Below are positions 27,058-34,971 of a DNA stretch of 64,000 bases, piece after piece. The translations under genes and the position numbers were made by a program. Positions within the stretch are counted from its first letter, which is position 1. Each line of letters opens with the position of its first letter. Source of the stretch: Chryseobacterium sp. 52 (GTDB lineage: Bacteria > Bacteroidota > Bacteroidia > Flavobacteriales > Weeksellaceae); assembly GCF_002754245.1 (NCBI RefSeq), contig NZ_PEEX01000001.1:4692001-4756000 (forward strand). The letters run 5' to 3'. Below the pieces are notes generated by a model, which did not search any database, was not told the origin of the DNA, and worked only from the letters and a program-made list of their open reading frames with translations.

Positions 27058-28287
27058 ATGAAAAAAAGAGTTTTATTATTAAGTTTAGCAGCAATGATGG
27101 CCACAACATTCACTGTCACATCTTGTTCTAGTGATGATGATTTTGGGGTAACAGCTGCACAAAACGGAGTCTTAACTTTATCTTTTTCGGGTGAAAATAT
27201 TTCGTCTTATGAAACCTTAGATATTGAACTTAAAGAGGTAAATACGGGAGCTATTATTAAAAAAACTTCACAAAAAGCAAGTTCAACCTCTATTGAAGTA
27301 CCTTATGGTTCTTATAAAATTACAGTAAACGGTCAGGTAATAACCACTCAGCTGGACACCACTGCTGCTGCCGGAACAGGTAAGGCAGATATCATCACTT
27401 TAGCAACTAACGTTAATATCCCTCTCTATTTCAAGGCATTCCATAATGACTTTATTATTGAGGAAGTATTCTTTACCGGAATCAAAACTACAGATGGTAA
27501 AAATTACAATTCAGGCCGTTATTTCAAAATAACCAACAATTCTGATAAAGTATTGTATGCAGATGGTTTAATTATCGGGCAGTCAGAATTCCTTACAACG
27601 GACGACAAAAACCCGACACCTTATGATGTAAACCAATATTTTGCAGTAAAAGGAGTAATGGTACTACCTGGAAGCGGAGCTCAATATCCGGTACAATCAG
27701 GAGATTTCATTGTTATTGCTGATAATGCGATAGACCACAGACAGAATACAAGCAATGCATATGATCTACACAATGCAGACTTCGAATTCCCTTCTACTAA
27801 CCCAAGCCTTGGACAGGTTGACAATCCTTCTGTACCGAATGTAAAAGTGATCTATACTCAGATGACGTACAATATGTTCTTTTTACACAACAGAGGATTT
27901 GAAAGCTACGTGATTGCCCGTTTTCCAAATGGCGAAAATGAGACTACATTCTTACAGAACCGTAAGTACAACTATTCATACGTCAACAGTGCTGGTGGGG
28001 TAACCGCTAAAAGTATTTATTCAATTCCAAATTCATGGATCATTGATGCTGAAAACAACAGTATTCCAACGAAGTTCATTCATACATTAACTTCAGCAAG
28101 TATTGATGCGGGATGGGCATCTGCCGGAACAACTGACAACGATGCTACACGTTACGGAAAATCGGTAAGACGTAAAATTACAGGGAAAATGTCAGAAAAT
28201 AAAAACCTGTACATGGATACAAACAATTCATCAAATGATTTTGTAAAAGATTCTGAACCGAGTTTAAAAAACGGTATTGTACACTAA
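27058..28287 (+). CDS. DUF4876 lipoprotein
   Basis: A 409-residue lipoprotein: signal ending TVTSC followed by SSDDD, a surface-export-like acidic stretch typical of Bacteroidota. An N-terminal beta domain (about 35-135) precedes a larger domain with FHNDFIIEEVFFTG and lamin-tail-like features (RYFKITNNSDKVLYADGL). The family DUF4876 has no known function. It lies 19 bases after the receptor, so it is likely a cell-surface ligand-binding partner. It contains several Trp and Tyr residues that could be substrates of the operon's MauG-like enzyme, but this is conjecture. Confidence 0.82.
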   Translation: MKKRVLLLSLAAMMATTFTVTSCSSDDDFGVTAAQNGVLTLSFSGENISSYETLDIELKEVNTGAIIKKTSQKASSTSIEVPYGSYKITVNGQVITTQLDTTAAAGTGKADIITLATNVNIPLYFKAFHNDFIIEEVFFTGIKTTDGKNYNSGRYFKITNNSDKVLYADGLIIGQSEFLTTDDKNPTPYDVNQYFAVKGVMVLPGSGAQYPVQSGDFIVIADNAIDHRQNTSNAYDLHNADFEFPSTNPSLGQVDNPSVPNVKVIYTQMTYNMFFLHNRGFESYVIARFPNGENETTFLQNRKYNYSYVNSAGGVTAKSIYSIPNSWIIDAENNSIPTKFIHTLTSASIDAGWASAGTTDNDATRYGKSVRRKITGKMSENKNLYMDTNNSSNDFVKDSEPSLKNGIVH

Positions 28288-28317
28288 GATACTGTTTGAC
28301 ATTCATTAAAATAAGTT

Positions 28318-29841
28318 ATGCTTAATATAAAAAAGTCCTTCTATCTGCTATTGGTTAGCTTAAGTACGTTTTCTGTAAAAGCGCAGGACAGTCTCACGCT
28401 TTTTAAAACGATCAATAATCAATATAATGTAGAAAGAAGTTTTAAAAATAATTATTACTATAATCCGGCAGCAATGTCGGGTTATAGTTCTGTTTCGTTT
28501 TCAGAATTTAATGTCGGATATCATGATAAAACTGATAAAGTTTATCGCCAACAGTTTGGAAGTGGAGACAAAGGATTGACGGTTGAAGCGAAATCATTTC
28601 AAAAACTAAAAAACAACAGAGCTGTCTGGGGAAATGCAAGTTATCAGAATTTAACGATCAAAAACCTTAACCGGGTTGAGAATCTTGATTATGAACGTAT
28701 TGCTCCTTATATCTCTTCTGATTCCGTTGGAGGAAATCTGAATGTGGAAAGGTATGAGTTTGCGGGAGGTTATTTACAAAAAACAAAACGCTGGACATTT
28801 GCAGGTCAGGTAAGTTATCTGGCTCAGCTAGGCTATCGTTCAAGAGATCCAAGACTGAGAAGTACAACCTCTGATTTACGGATCAATGCAGGCATTAACT
28901 ACAAGGTATTCAGAGAATATGAAGTGGGGGTTTTTGGTGAATTCAATAAATATACTCAGAATAGCTCTATTACCTTTCAAAGCTTACTGGGCAAACCCTT
29001 CGTATATCAAATGACAGGTTTTGGACATTCCAACAATATTTTCAATGGGGGAACAGGCCCCAGCACAACTTTTGAAGAGTTTGGCGTAAAAGGAGGAGTG
29101 CAAATTACCAATAAACAAGGCAAAGACTTCTATCTTCAGGCTAACGTAGGAAGCTCAAATAATATTAAAAGCTACAGCGATATCGCAACCTATTATGACC
29201 TTTCAGATCTGGAAAATAAAACATTTGAATTTGAAGGTGCCAAATTTTTTAATGTTAATGAAAAGCACCGTCTTGGACTTTTAGCCAACTATTACGCTTC
29301 AAAAAGAACAGGTTCTGAATACGGCTATTCCTTGAATACAGCCAGTATGACTCAGATTTTCAAAAGAAAAGCGTACCGTAGAGAAAACTATGCAACCACT
29401 ATAAAAGGTTTCTATCAATACAACCACGACGGATTCTCTATTACCGCTACTCCGTTTTTCGGGTATGAGGAAATCAAAGAACGAAGATTAAATCCAAATT
29501 CCGGACAGAAATTCAAATATGCTCACTTCGGTATTAATGTGGATTATAAACAGCAGATCAAAGAAAATCAAGTGCTGACATTCCAGCCGTATTTTTCTAA
29601 AAGAACGGTCAATAAATCTATCAACGCTTTGGTTCCCGCAGGAAATGCAGGTATTGATGGATGGGTATCTCAGGATTATCTGTTCCAGGCAAGCGACATC
29701 ACAACAGCCGGAGCATCATTAAGATACGATTTGAAACTGGAAAAATTACCCGCATTCTTTGTAAGTGCACACTACCAATCACAAAAAATTCAGGAAAAAA
29801 ACAATAATTTTGTAGGCGGAAGTATAGGTATAACATTTTAG
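28318..29841 (+). CDS. DUF6850 outer-membrane beta-barrel protein
   Basis: A 507-residue protein with signal peptide (ending SVKAQ) and alternating hydrophobic/polar strands throughout, ending in VGGSIGITF, whose final Phe is the usual outer-membrane barrel signature. Matches the DUF6850 family as I remember it; function unknown. It lies 30 bases after the DUF4876 gene and only three bases before the peroxidase gene. It may be a second outer-membrane component of the same uptake or export system. Confidence 0.78.
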   Translation: MLNIKKSFYLLLVSLSTFSVKAQDSLTLFKTINNQYNVERSFKNNYYYNPAAMSGYSSVSFSEFNVGYHDKTDKVYRQQFGSGDKGLTVEAKSFQKLKNNRAVWGNASYQNLTIKNLNRVENLDYERIAPYISSDSVGGNLNVERYEFAGGYLQKTKRWTFAGQVSYLAQLGYRSRDPRLRSTTSDLRINAGINYKVFREYEVGVFGEFNKYTQNSSITFQSLLGKPFVYQMTGFGHSNNIFNGGTGPSTTFEEFGVKGGVQITNKQGKDFYLQANVGSSNNIKSYSDIATYYDLSDLENKTFEFEGAKFFNVNEKHRLGLLANYYASKRTGSEYGYSLNTASMTQIFKRKAYRRENYATTIKGFYQYNHDGFSITATPFFGYEEIKERRLNPNSGQKFKYAHFGINVDYKQQIKENQVLTFQPYFSKRTVNKSINALVPAGNAGIDGWVSQDYLFQASDITTAGASLRYDLKLEKLPAFFVSAHYQSQKIQEKNNNFVGGSIGITF

Positions 29842-29844
29842 GGA

Positions 29845-30993
29845 ATGAAAAGAGGTATATATTGGGTTTTAGGATTGGTTTTATTCGTATTGTGGAGTTT
29901 TACTTCTAAGGTAAACCGTGACCTTTCGAATATTGAAGATCCCACAATCAAGGATATTGTAAAAAGTTATAAAAAAGCAATCACCGAATGGCCAAAACCT
30001 GATATCGATTACGGAGTAAAATGGAAAGAATTCGCTCCTATTAAAAATGATACCGCTTTTTTCACAGAGCAGGATAAACCTAATGTGATCTTAGGTAAAA
30101 TGCTTTTTTTTGATCCTAAACTATCCAAATCCAGTCAGGTTTCCTGCAGTTCATGCCACGACCCCGAAATGGGCTGGTCAGACCGGAGACGGGTCGCTTT
30201 GGGAAATGACCATCTTTTAGGAAACAGAAATTCTATTTCATTATATAATATTGCAGAACGCCAGTCGTTTTTCTGGGATGGCAGAGCAAAAACGCTGGAG
30301 GAGCAGGCCGCTGGTCCGCTTAGCGCTCATCACGAAATGGCCATGGATGTGAAGACCCTGCCGGCAAAAATACAGGCTGTAAAAGGATATACAGAACTTT
30401 TTAAAAAAGCGTATGGTACTGACAAAGTAACTTATGACAAAATTGTAAAAGCTATAGCAGACTTTCAAAAAACCATTAAAAGCCAGCCAAGCCGTTTCGA
30501 TAAATTTCTGGAAGGAAAGTATACCGCTTTATCTGACCAGGAAATCTACGGAATGCATATTTTCCGGACAAAAGCCCGTTGTATGAATTGCCATAACGGA
30601 CAATATCTTACCGACGAATCTTTCCACAATATTGGGCTTACCTATTACAAAAAGAAATACCAGGATCTGGGATTGTATGACACGACCAAAAAGCCGGAAG
30701 ATGTCGGTAAATTCAGGACACCACAATTAAGAGATTTAATGCTCACCCAACCGTGGATGCACAACGGATTATTCAACGAGCTTGAAGGCGTCGTGAATAT
30801 CTACAACAGCGGAATGCACCAGCTGGATCCAAGTCCTGAGAAAAAACAACTGGATCCGCTACACCCTGTGACCGATCCGCTATTAAAGCCCCTACATTTA
30901 ACAACAGAAGAAACCAAAGCTCTCGTTTCCTTCCTCGAGGCACTTTCAGGAACAAGATACAAAATGAGACGTCCGGAATTTCCGGTGGAATAG
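29845..30993 (+). CDS. Di-heme cytochrome c peroxidase / MauG family protein
   Basis: A 382-residue periplasmic protein with an uncleaved or cleaved N-terminal hydrophobic segment (about 5-20). Two c-type heme sites: CSSCH at 101-105 and CMNCH at 246-250, with the family motif FFWDGRAKTLEEQAAGPL between them. Family members either reduce H2O2 or, as in MauG and MbnH, oxidise Trp or Tyr in a partner protein. As the last gene of an operon with a TonB receptor and lipoprotein of unknown function, a protein-modifying role is worth considering. Confidence 0.9.
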   Translation: MKRGIYWVLGLVLFVLWSFTSKVNRDLSNIEDPTIKDIVKSYKKAITEWPKPDIDYGVKWKEFAPIKNDTAFFTEQDKPNVILGKMLFFDPKLSKSSQVSCSSCHDPEMGWSDRRRVALGNDHLLGNRNSISLYNIAERQSFFWDGRAKTLEEQAAGPLSAHHEMAMDVKTLPAKIQAVKGYTELFKKAYGTDKVTYDKIVKAIADFQKTIKSQPSRFDKFLEGKYTALSDQEIYGMHIFRTKARCMNCHNGQYLTDESFHNIGLTYYKKKYQDLGLYDTTKKPEDVGKFRTPQLRDLMLTQPWMHNGLFNELEGVVNIYNSGMHQLDPSPEKKQLDPLHPVTDPLLKPLHLTTEETKALVSFLEALSGTRYKMRRPEFPVE

Positions 30994-31061
30994 TTTTAAG
31001 TTTCTTCCGATCTTATCTTTTTTCACCATAAATAGTTATTTTAGCTAAAAATATCAAGGTT

Positions 31062-31616
31062 ATGGGCAAAAAATATTCAGATAAGGAGTTTAAAAAAATA
31101 ATCCAAAAACATATTGACGCCACCAATTTCGTGAAAATTTATCTTGATAATGATTCTGCGATATATGGTTTCTTAGTTAAATTTTCAGATGATTTCGTAA
31201 TGATTGAAGAGACTTACGACTTTTCGTTGGCAGGCACTAAAATTATTCCCTATGACAGCATCATCAGCATTCGCAACAATCAATATGACAAAATATCCAA
31301 GGCGATTTATGCAGATGAAGGTCTCATCAAGTTTAATCAGAAAATCATTGGTAAAACTAATGTAGAGAATGCAGAATCTCTTTTTAAATCAATTAAAAAA
31401 CAGGATTTTCACTGTATCGTTGAAAGTAAGAAAAATAAAAAAGAGGTGTTCTCCATTGGTGAAATTGTAGAAGTTCATGCAAAATCAGTGATGATCAATA
31501 ACTATGATGCAGCAGGTAGGATCAATAAAAAACCTCACAAAATTGCTTTTAAAGACATCAATTTGATTAACTTTAATGACAGGTACTCTAAAGTTTTCAG
31601 AAAGTACTTAAAATAA
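31062..31616 (+). CDS. Hypothetical protein with two similar beta-rich halves
   Basis: A 184-residue cytoplasmic-type protein, no signal peptide. Two segments read alike: one around IYGFLVKFSDDFVMIEETYDF...KIIPYDSIISI (about 35-80), another around CIVESKKNKKEVFSIGEIVEV...MINNYDAAG...KIAFKDINLINF (about 110-170). This suggests two small Sm/SH3-like barrels. I do not recognise a family. It is separated by 68 bases from the peroxidase gene and 26 from proC and could be in either transcript. Confidence 0.7.
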   Translation: MGKKYSDKEFKKIIQKHIDATNFVKIYLDNDSAIYGFLVKFSDDFVMIEETYDFSLAGTKIIPYDSIISIRNNQYDKISKAIYADEGLIKFNQKIIGKTNVENAESLFKSIKKQDFHCIVESKKNKKEVFSIGEIVEVHAKSVMINNYDAAGRINKKPHKIAFKDINLINFNDRYSKVFRKYLK

Positions 31617-31642
31617 TATCACCGAAAAACAAACGCACAAAT

Positions 31643-32446
31643 ATGAAAATCGCTATTCTGGGAGCCGGCAATATGGGCCTTTCCTTTTCAAAATCATTTT
31701 TAAAATACGAACTGATCAAACCGGAAAATCTGCATCTGATTACCCGAAGTCAGACCAGAAGCTCCAAAATGGCTGAAGAGTTTCCAAAATCCCGGATTTC
31801 TACTTTTGAAGAAGTTAGAGAACTGGATGCCGATCTTATCATCATCGCTGTAAAACCTCAGGATTTTCTTGCCGTTTCAGAAAATATTCAATTTAAATTA
31901 AAAGAAAACCAGATGGTCTTATCCATTATGGCGGGAATTAATATTGAAAAAATTCAAAAATTATTACACCATCCTTTAGTCGTAAGAGCAATGCCAAACT
32001 CTCCTACCCTTCTGGGAATGGGCATCACAGGCTATACTGCAGCAGAAGGTATTTCTTTCAGCCAGCTGATCAGCATTGAAAGACTCCTGAACAGCACCGG
32101 AAGATCTGTATATCTGGAGAATGAAAATCTTCTGGATGGGGTTACTGCACTTTCAGGAAGCGGGCCTGCTTACTTTTATTATATCGTTGATGCCATGATC
32201 AAAGCGGGAGTGGAAATGGGGATTGAAGAAAATCTCTCCAAACTTTTTGTACAGCAGACGATGCTGGGTGCTTATCATCTGATCAATAATTCTGAAAAAA
32301 GCCTTGAAGACCTGATTAAAGACGTAGCTTCCAAAGGCGGAACAACTGAAGCTGCCCTGAAAACATTTGAAGACAACCGTTTTAAAGACATTTTAAAAAG
32401 CGGAATTTTAAATGCTGAAAAACGTGCTAAAGAACTAAACGGCTAA
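31643..32446 (+). CDS. proC: Pyrroline-5-carboxylate reductase
   Basis: Cytoplasmic last step of proline synthesis: NAD(P)H reduction of pyrroline-5-carboxylate. The 267 residues are normal for the family. N-terminal Rossmann motif GAGNMG at 7-12, central VVRAMPNSPTLLGMGITGY, and the signature ALSGSGPAYFYYIVDAM with KGGTTEAAL near the C-terminus. The 3' end overlaps the convergent VanZ-family gene by 20 bp. Confidence 0.95.
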   Translation: MKIAILGAGNMGLSFSKSFLKYELIKPENLHLITRSQTRSSKMAEEFPKSRISTFEEVRELDADLIIIAVKPQDFLAVSENIQFKLKENQMVLSIMAGINIEKIQKLLHHPLVVRAMPNSPTLLGMGITGYTAAEGISFSQLISIERLLNSTGRSVYLENENLLDGVTALSGSGPAYFYYIVDAMIKAGVEMGIEENLSKLFVQQTMLGAYHLINNSEKSLEDLIKDVASKGGTTEAALKTFEDNRFKDILKSGILNAEKRAKELNG

Positions 32447-32849
32447 ATCTTTTTTCAATCCATCTGCAAAGCAGCCAACCGAGATAAACACCAAAAGTAT
32501 TAAGAATGACATCATCTACTTCAAATATTCCCATCCTCGTAAAATACTGAAGCGCTTCAACAATAACGATAGCCGAAATAAAGGCGTACAGTAAGACTTT
32601 CAGATTTTTAAACTGAGGAAAAATCCAGCCCAGAAACCCAAAAGGAATAAACATAATGATATTGCCCAACACAATAATCACAATATCTTTCCATCCAATA
32701 GTATTCCTGATAAACTGTACAGTAGAAAGAACAGGCTCTACCCTGATCAGGTTATCTTCATACTGAAATCTGCCCATTCCTAAAAACATAAGATAAAGCA
32801 AAAACAGCGTATACGGAATAATAATGATTTTATAAAATTTCTTTAACAT
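32427..32849 (-). CDS. VanZ family membrane protein
   Basis: A 140-residue protein with four predicted membrane helices and the VanZ-family stretch GNIIMFIPFGFLGWIFPQFK, plus the conserved acidic end VDDVILNTFGVYLGWLL. VanZ-like proteins have no settled role outside low-level teicoplanin resistance, and a Bacteroidota copy says nothing about resistance. The ATG at 32847-32849 starts six bases after the -7 box, so the mRNA is probably leaderless. An upstream TTG lies inside the promoter. Confidence 0.85.
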   Translation of the reverse strand: MLKKFYKIIIIPYTLFLLYLMFLGMGRFQYEDNLIRVEPVLSTVQFIRNTIGWKDIVIIVLGNIIMFIPFGFLGWIFPQFKNLKVLLYAFISAIVIVEALQYFTRMGIFEVDDVILNTFGVYLGWLLCRWIEKRFSRLVL

Positions 32850-32855
32850 CAAGTA

Positions 32856-32863
32856 CAAATTTA
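32856..32863 (-). promoter_or_regulatory. -7 promoter box of the VanZ-family gene
   Basis: TAAATTTG on the minus strand, six bases before the ATG. It mirrors the lnt box (32880-32887), with only 16 bp between them. Confidence 0.6.
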
Positions 32864-32879
32864 TTCATTTCAAAAACAT

Positions 32880-32887
32880 TAAATTTG
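32880..32887 (+). promoter_or_regulatory. -7 promoter box of lnt
   Basis: TAAATTTG, 17 bases before the lnt ATG. The upstream -33 region overlaps the opposite -7 box of the VanZ gene. Confidence 0.55.
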
Positions 32888-32904
32888 TGTATTAAATTAA
32901 TTTA

Positions 32905-34539
32905 ATGAAATACGTCTTACTTACGCTTATTTCAGCGATGCTGCTGTCTGTTTCGTGGCCGACTTACGGAGTTCCGTTCTTTATATTTTTTGCCCTTGTT
33001 CCGCTTCTGATGATGGAACACGGCATATCAAAATTTTCAACATACAAAAGGAAAAGCTGGATGGTCTTTGGCCTCTCCTATCTTTGTTTTGTCGTGTGGA
33101 ATGTTGTGACTACCGGATGGCTGTACGGCTCCAAAAACCCTGACGGAAGCCATTCTATGATGGCAGTTGTATTTCCTGTTCTGGTTAATTCTTTTCTATA
33201 TTCCCTTGTTTTTCAGTGCTATCACTGGTACAAAAATGCTCAGGGAACGTATTGGGGATTAGGATTTTTAATCGCTATATGGATGAGTTTTGAAAAATTC
33301 CATCTGAACTGGGAACTGACCTGGCCGTGGCTGAATTTAGGAAATGTATTCTCAGAATATCCAAAACTGGTACAATGGTATGATACACTGGGAGCAACAG
33401 GTGGAAGTTTCTGGATCTTACTGATCAATGTTTTGATTTTCTATACCTTAAGAACCTGGGAAGCCGGAAGAAAGCGAAAAGATCTGATCCGGAATGGCTC
33501 TATTGTAGGGGCTTTGATTATTTTGCCAATGATCATTTCATTAATCAAATACAATAATTTCGATGAAAAGCCTTCCGGACAGGTGAATGTACTGATGCTG
33601 CAACCTGATCTCGACCCGTATGCTGAAAAGTATTCCAAAGACAGTATTACGATTCAAAACGATCTCTTCACCTTAGCAGAAAATAATTCAAAAGGAAAAA
33701 TCGATTATTATATTGCTCCGGAAACAGCTCTTCCCGGAAGAGGCTCGATCTCCGAGACCGCTTTTGAAAAGAGTGTACTTTTAAACAATGTTAAAGGATT
33801 CTTATCCAAACATCCGGGGGCTGTTTTTGCGACAGGAATTTCTTCCCACCGCTTTTATAAAAACAAGGAAAACCTCCCGAAAGAAGCGTATCAGCTCAAT
33901 CCTGATCTTTGGGTAGAAAGTTACAATACAGCCATTCAGGTCGCCCCGCAACAGGCAGTTCAGGTTTACCATAAAGGAAAACTTGTTCCTGGTGTCGAAA
34001 TTTTCCCATACATGAGTGTTTTAAAGCCTCTGTTAGGAGATGCCATGCTTAATCTGGGTGGAACGGTTGCCTCGCTGGGTATAGACAAAGAAAGAAAATC
34101 ATTTTCAAACCCTTATAACAAAGGCCGTATGGCACCTATCATCTGCTACGAAAGCATCTATGGGGAGTTCACAACGGATTATATTAAAAAAGGAGCCAAT
34201 TTCCTCGGCATTATGACAAACGACTCATGGTGGGGCGTTACAGAAGGACATAAGCAACTTTTATCTTATGCGAAACTGAGAGCTATTGAAACCCGAAGAG
34301 AAATTGCACGTGCAGCCAACAGTGGCATATCAGCACATATCAATGCAAAAGGAGAAGTGGTAGCCGATACTTTCTACGGCGACCAAACTACATTATTTGC
34401 AAAAGTGAATCTTTACGAAACAATGACTTTCTACACGAGAGCCGGAGATCTTTTATCAAGGTTTTCCATTTTTGCACTCGGCTTTTTACTGTTCTACTTC
34501 TTAATTGAAAAGTTTAAAAGCAGAATTAAAAAAGCATAA
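32905..34539 (+). CDS. lnt: Apolipoprotein N-acyltransferase
   Basis: Inner-membrane enzyme that adds the third acyl chain to lipoproteins. 544 residues: about six helices at the N-terminus, then a periplasmic nitrilase-like domain with catalytic Glu273 (APETALPG), Lys357 (YHKGKLVPGVE) and Cys414 (ICYESIYGE), and a final membrane helix (about 515-535). The window encodes many lipoproteins that would be its substrates. It has its own promoter, divergent from the VanZ gene. Confidence 0.94.
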   Translation: MKYVLLTLISAMLLSVSWPTYGVPFFIFFALVPLLMMEHGISKFSTYKRKSWMVFGLSYLCFVVWNVVTTGWLYGSKNPDGSHSMMAVVFPVLVNSFLYSLVFQCYHWYKNAQGTYWGLGFLIAIWMSFEKFHLNWELTWPWLNLGNVFSEYPKLVQWYDTLGATGGSFWILLINVLIFYTLRTWEAGRKRKDLIRNGSIVGALIILPMIISLIKYNNFDEKPSGQVNVLMLQPDLDPYAEKYSKDSITIQNDLFTLAENNSKGKIDYYIAPETALPGRGSISETAFEKSVLLNNVKGFLSKHPGAVFATGISSHRFYKNKENLPKEAYQLNPDLWVESYNTAIQVAPQQAVQVYHKGKLVPGVEIFPYMSVLKPLLGDAMLNLGGTVASLGIDKERKSFSNPYNKGRMAPIICYESIYGEFTTDYIKKGANFLGIMTNDSWWGVTEGHKQLLSYAKLRAIETRREIARAANSGISAHINAKGEVVADTFYGDQTTLFAKVNLYETMTFYTRAGDLLSRFSIFALGFLLFYFLIEKFKSRIKKA

Positions 34540-34767
34540 CCTATAAGAGATTATTTTCTTCACACAGGTCATGCTAATGATTTAAATATAAATAATCTGT
34601 GGGGTTAAAATTTCAACCACAAAAGTCACAAAACCTCTCTACACTTGAGTTTTTTAAGTTTAAAAACTTATACACAATAAGTACACTTAAGCTTTAAAAA
34701 ATTAAATATTTCTTATTATCCGTGAAACATACCGAGTAGAAATACAGGGACTATGTAAACGGTGAGC

Positions 34768-34822
34768 ATTCCCCTCCCATGGAGGGGTGGCGAAAATTCA
34801 AAGAATTTTTGACGGGGTGGTT
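34768..34822 (-). repeat. 55-bp REP-like palindromic repeat, copy 2
   Basis: Inverted copy of 16391-16445, 53 of 55 identical. Same two inner palindromes, here with CAT instead of ACG at the centre of the CCCCTCC/GGAGGGG hairpin. Confidence 0.85.
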
Positions 34823-34859
34823 CCAAAATACAATCACACCATTTAAGTCCTGAAATAAA

Positions 34860-34889
34860 AAGAACTTTATCCAGCCGGATAAAGTTCTT
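34860..34889 (+). terminator. Strong hairpin downstream of lnt
   Basis: Perfect 13-bp stem AAGAACTTTATCC/GGATAAAGTTCTT with a 4-base loop. T-rich on both strands, so it may stop transcription in either direction. Confidence 0.65.
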
Positions 34890-34923
34890 TCTTAAGATTA
34901 ATAAAACTTCACGATAAAAAAAA

Positions 34924-34951
34924 GAAAAGCCAGCTGGACGTCTGGCTTTTC
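34924..34951 (-). terminator. Terminator of the FG-GAP cargo gene
   Basis: GAAAAGCCAG/CTGGCTTTTC stem, then a T-rich run on the minus strand, 21 bases past the stop codon. Confidence 0.8.
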
Positions 34952-34971
34952 ACATGGATGAACTATTCAGT

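Larger units (their letters stand above)
34540..34971. other. Intergenic region with repeat and two hairpins
   Basis: About 430 bases between convergent lnt and the FG-GAP cargo gene. No credible ORF. It contains the second REP-like copy (34768-34822), a hairpin at 34860-34889 and the cargo terminator at 34924-34951. Confidence 0.6.
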
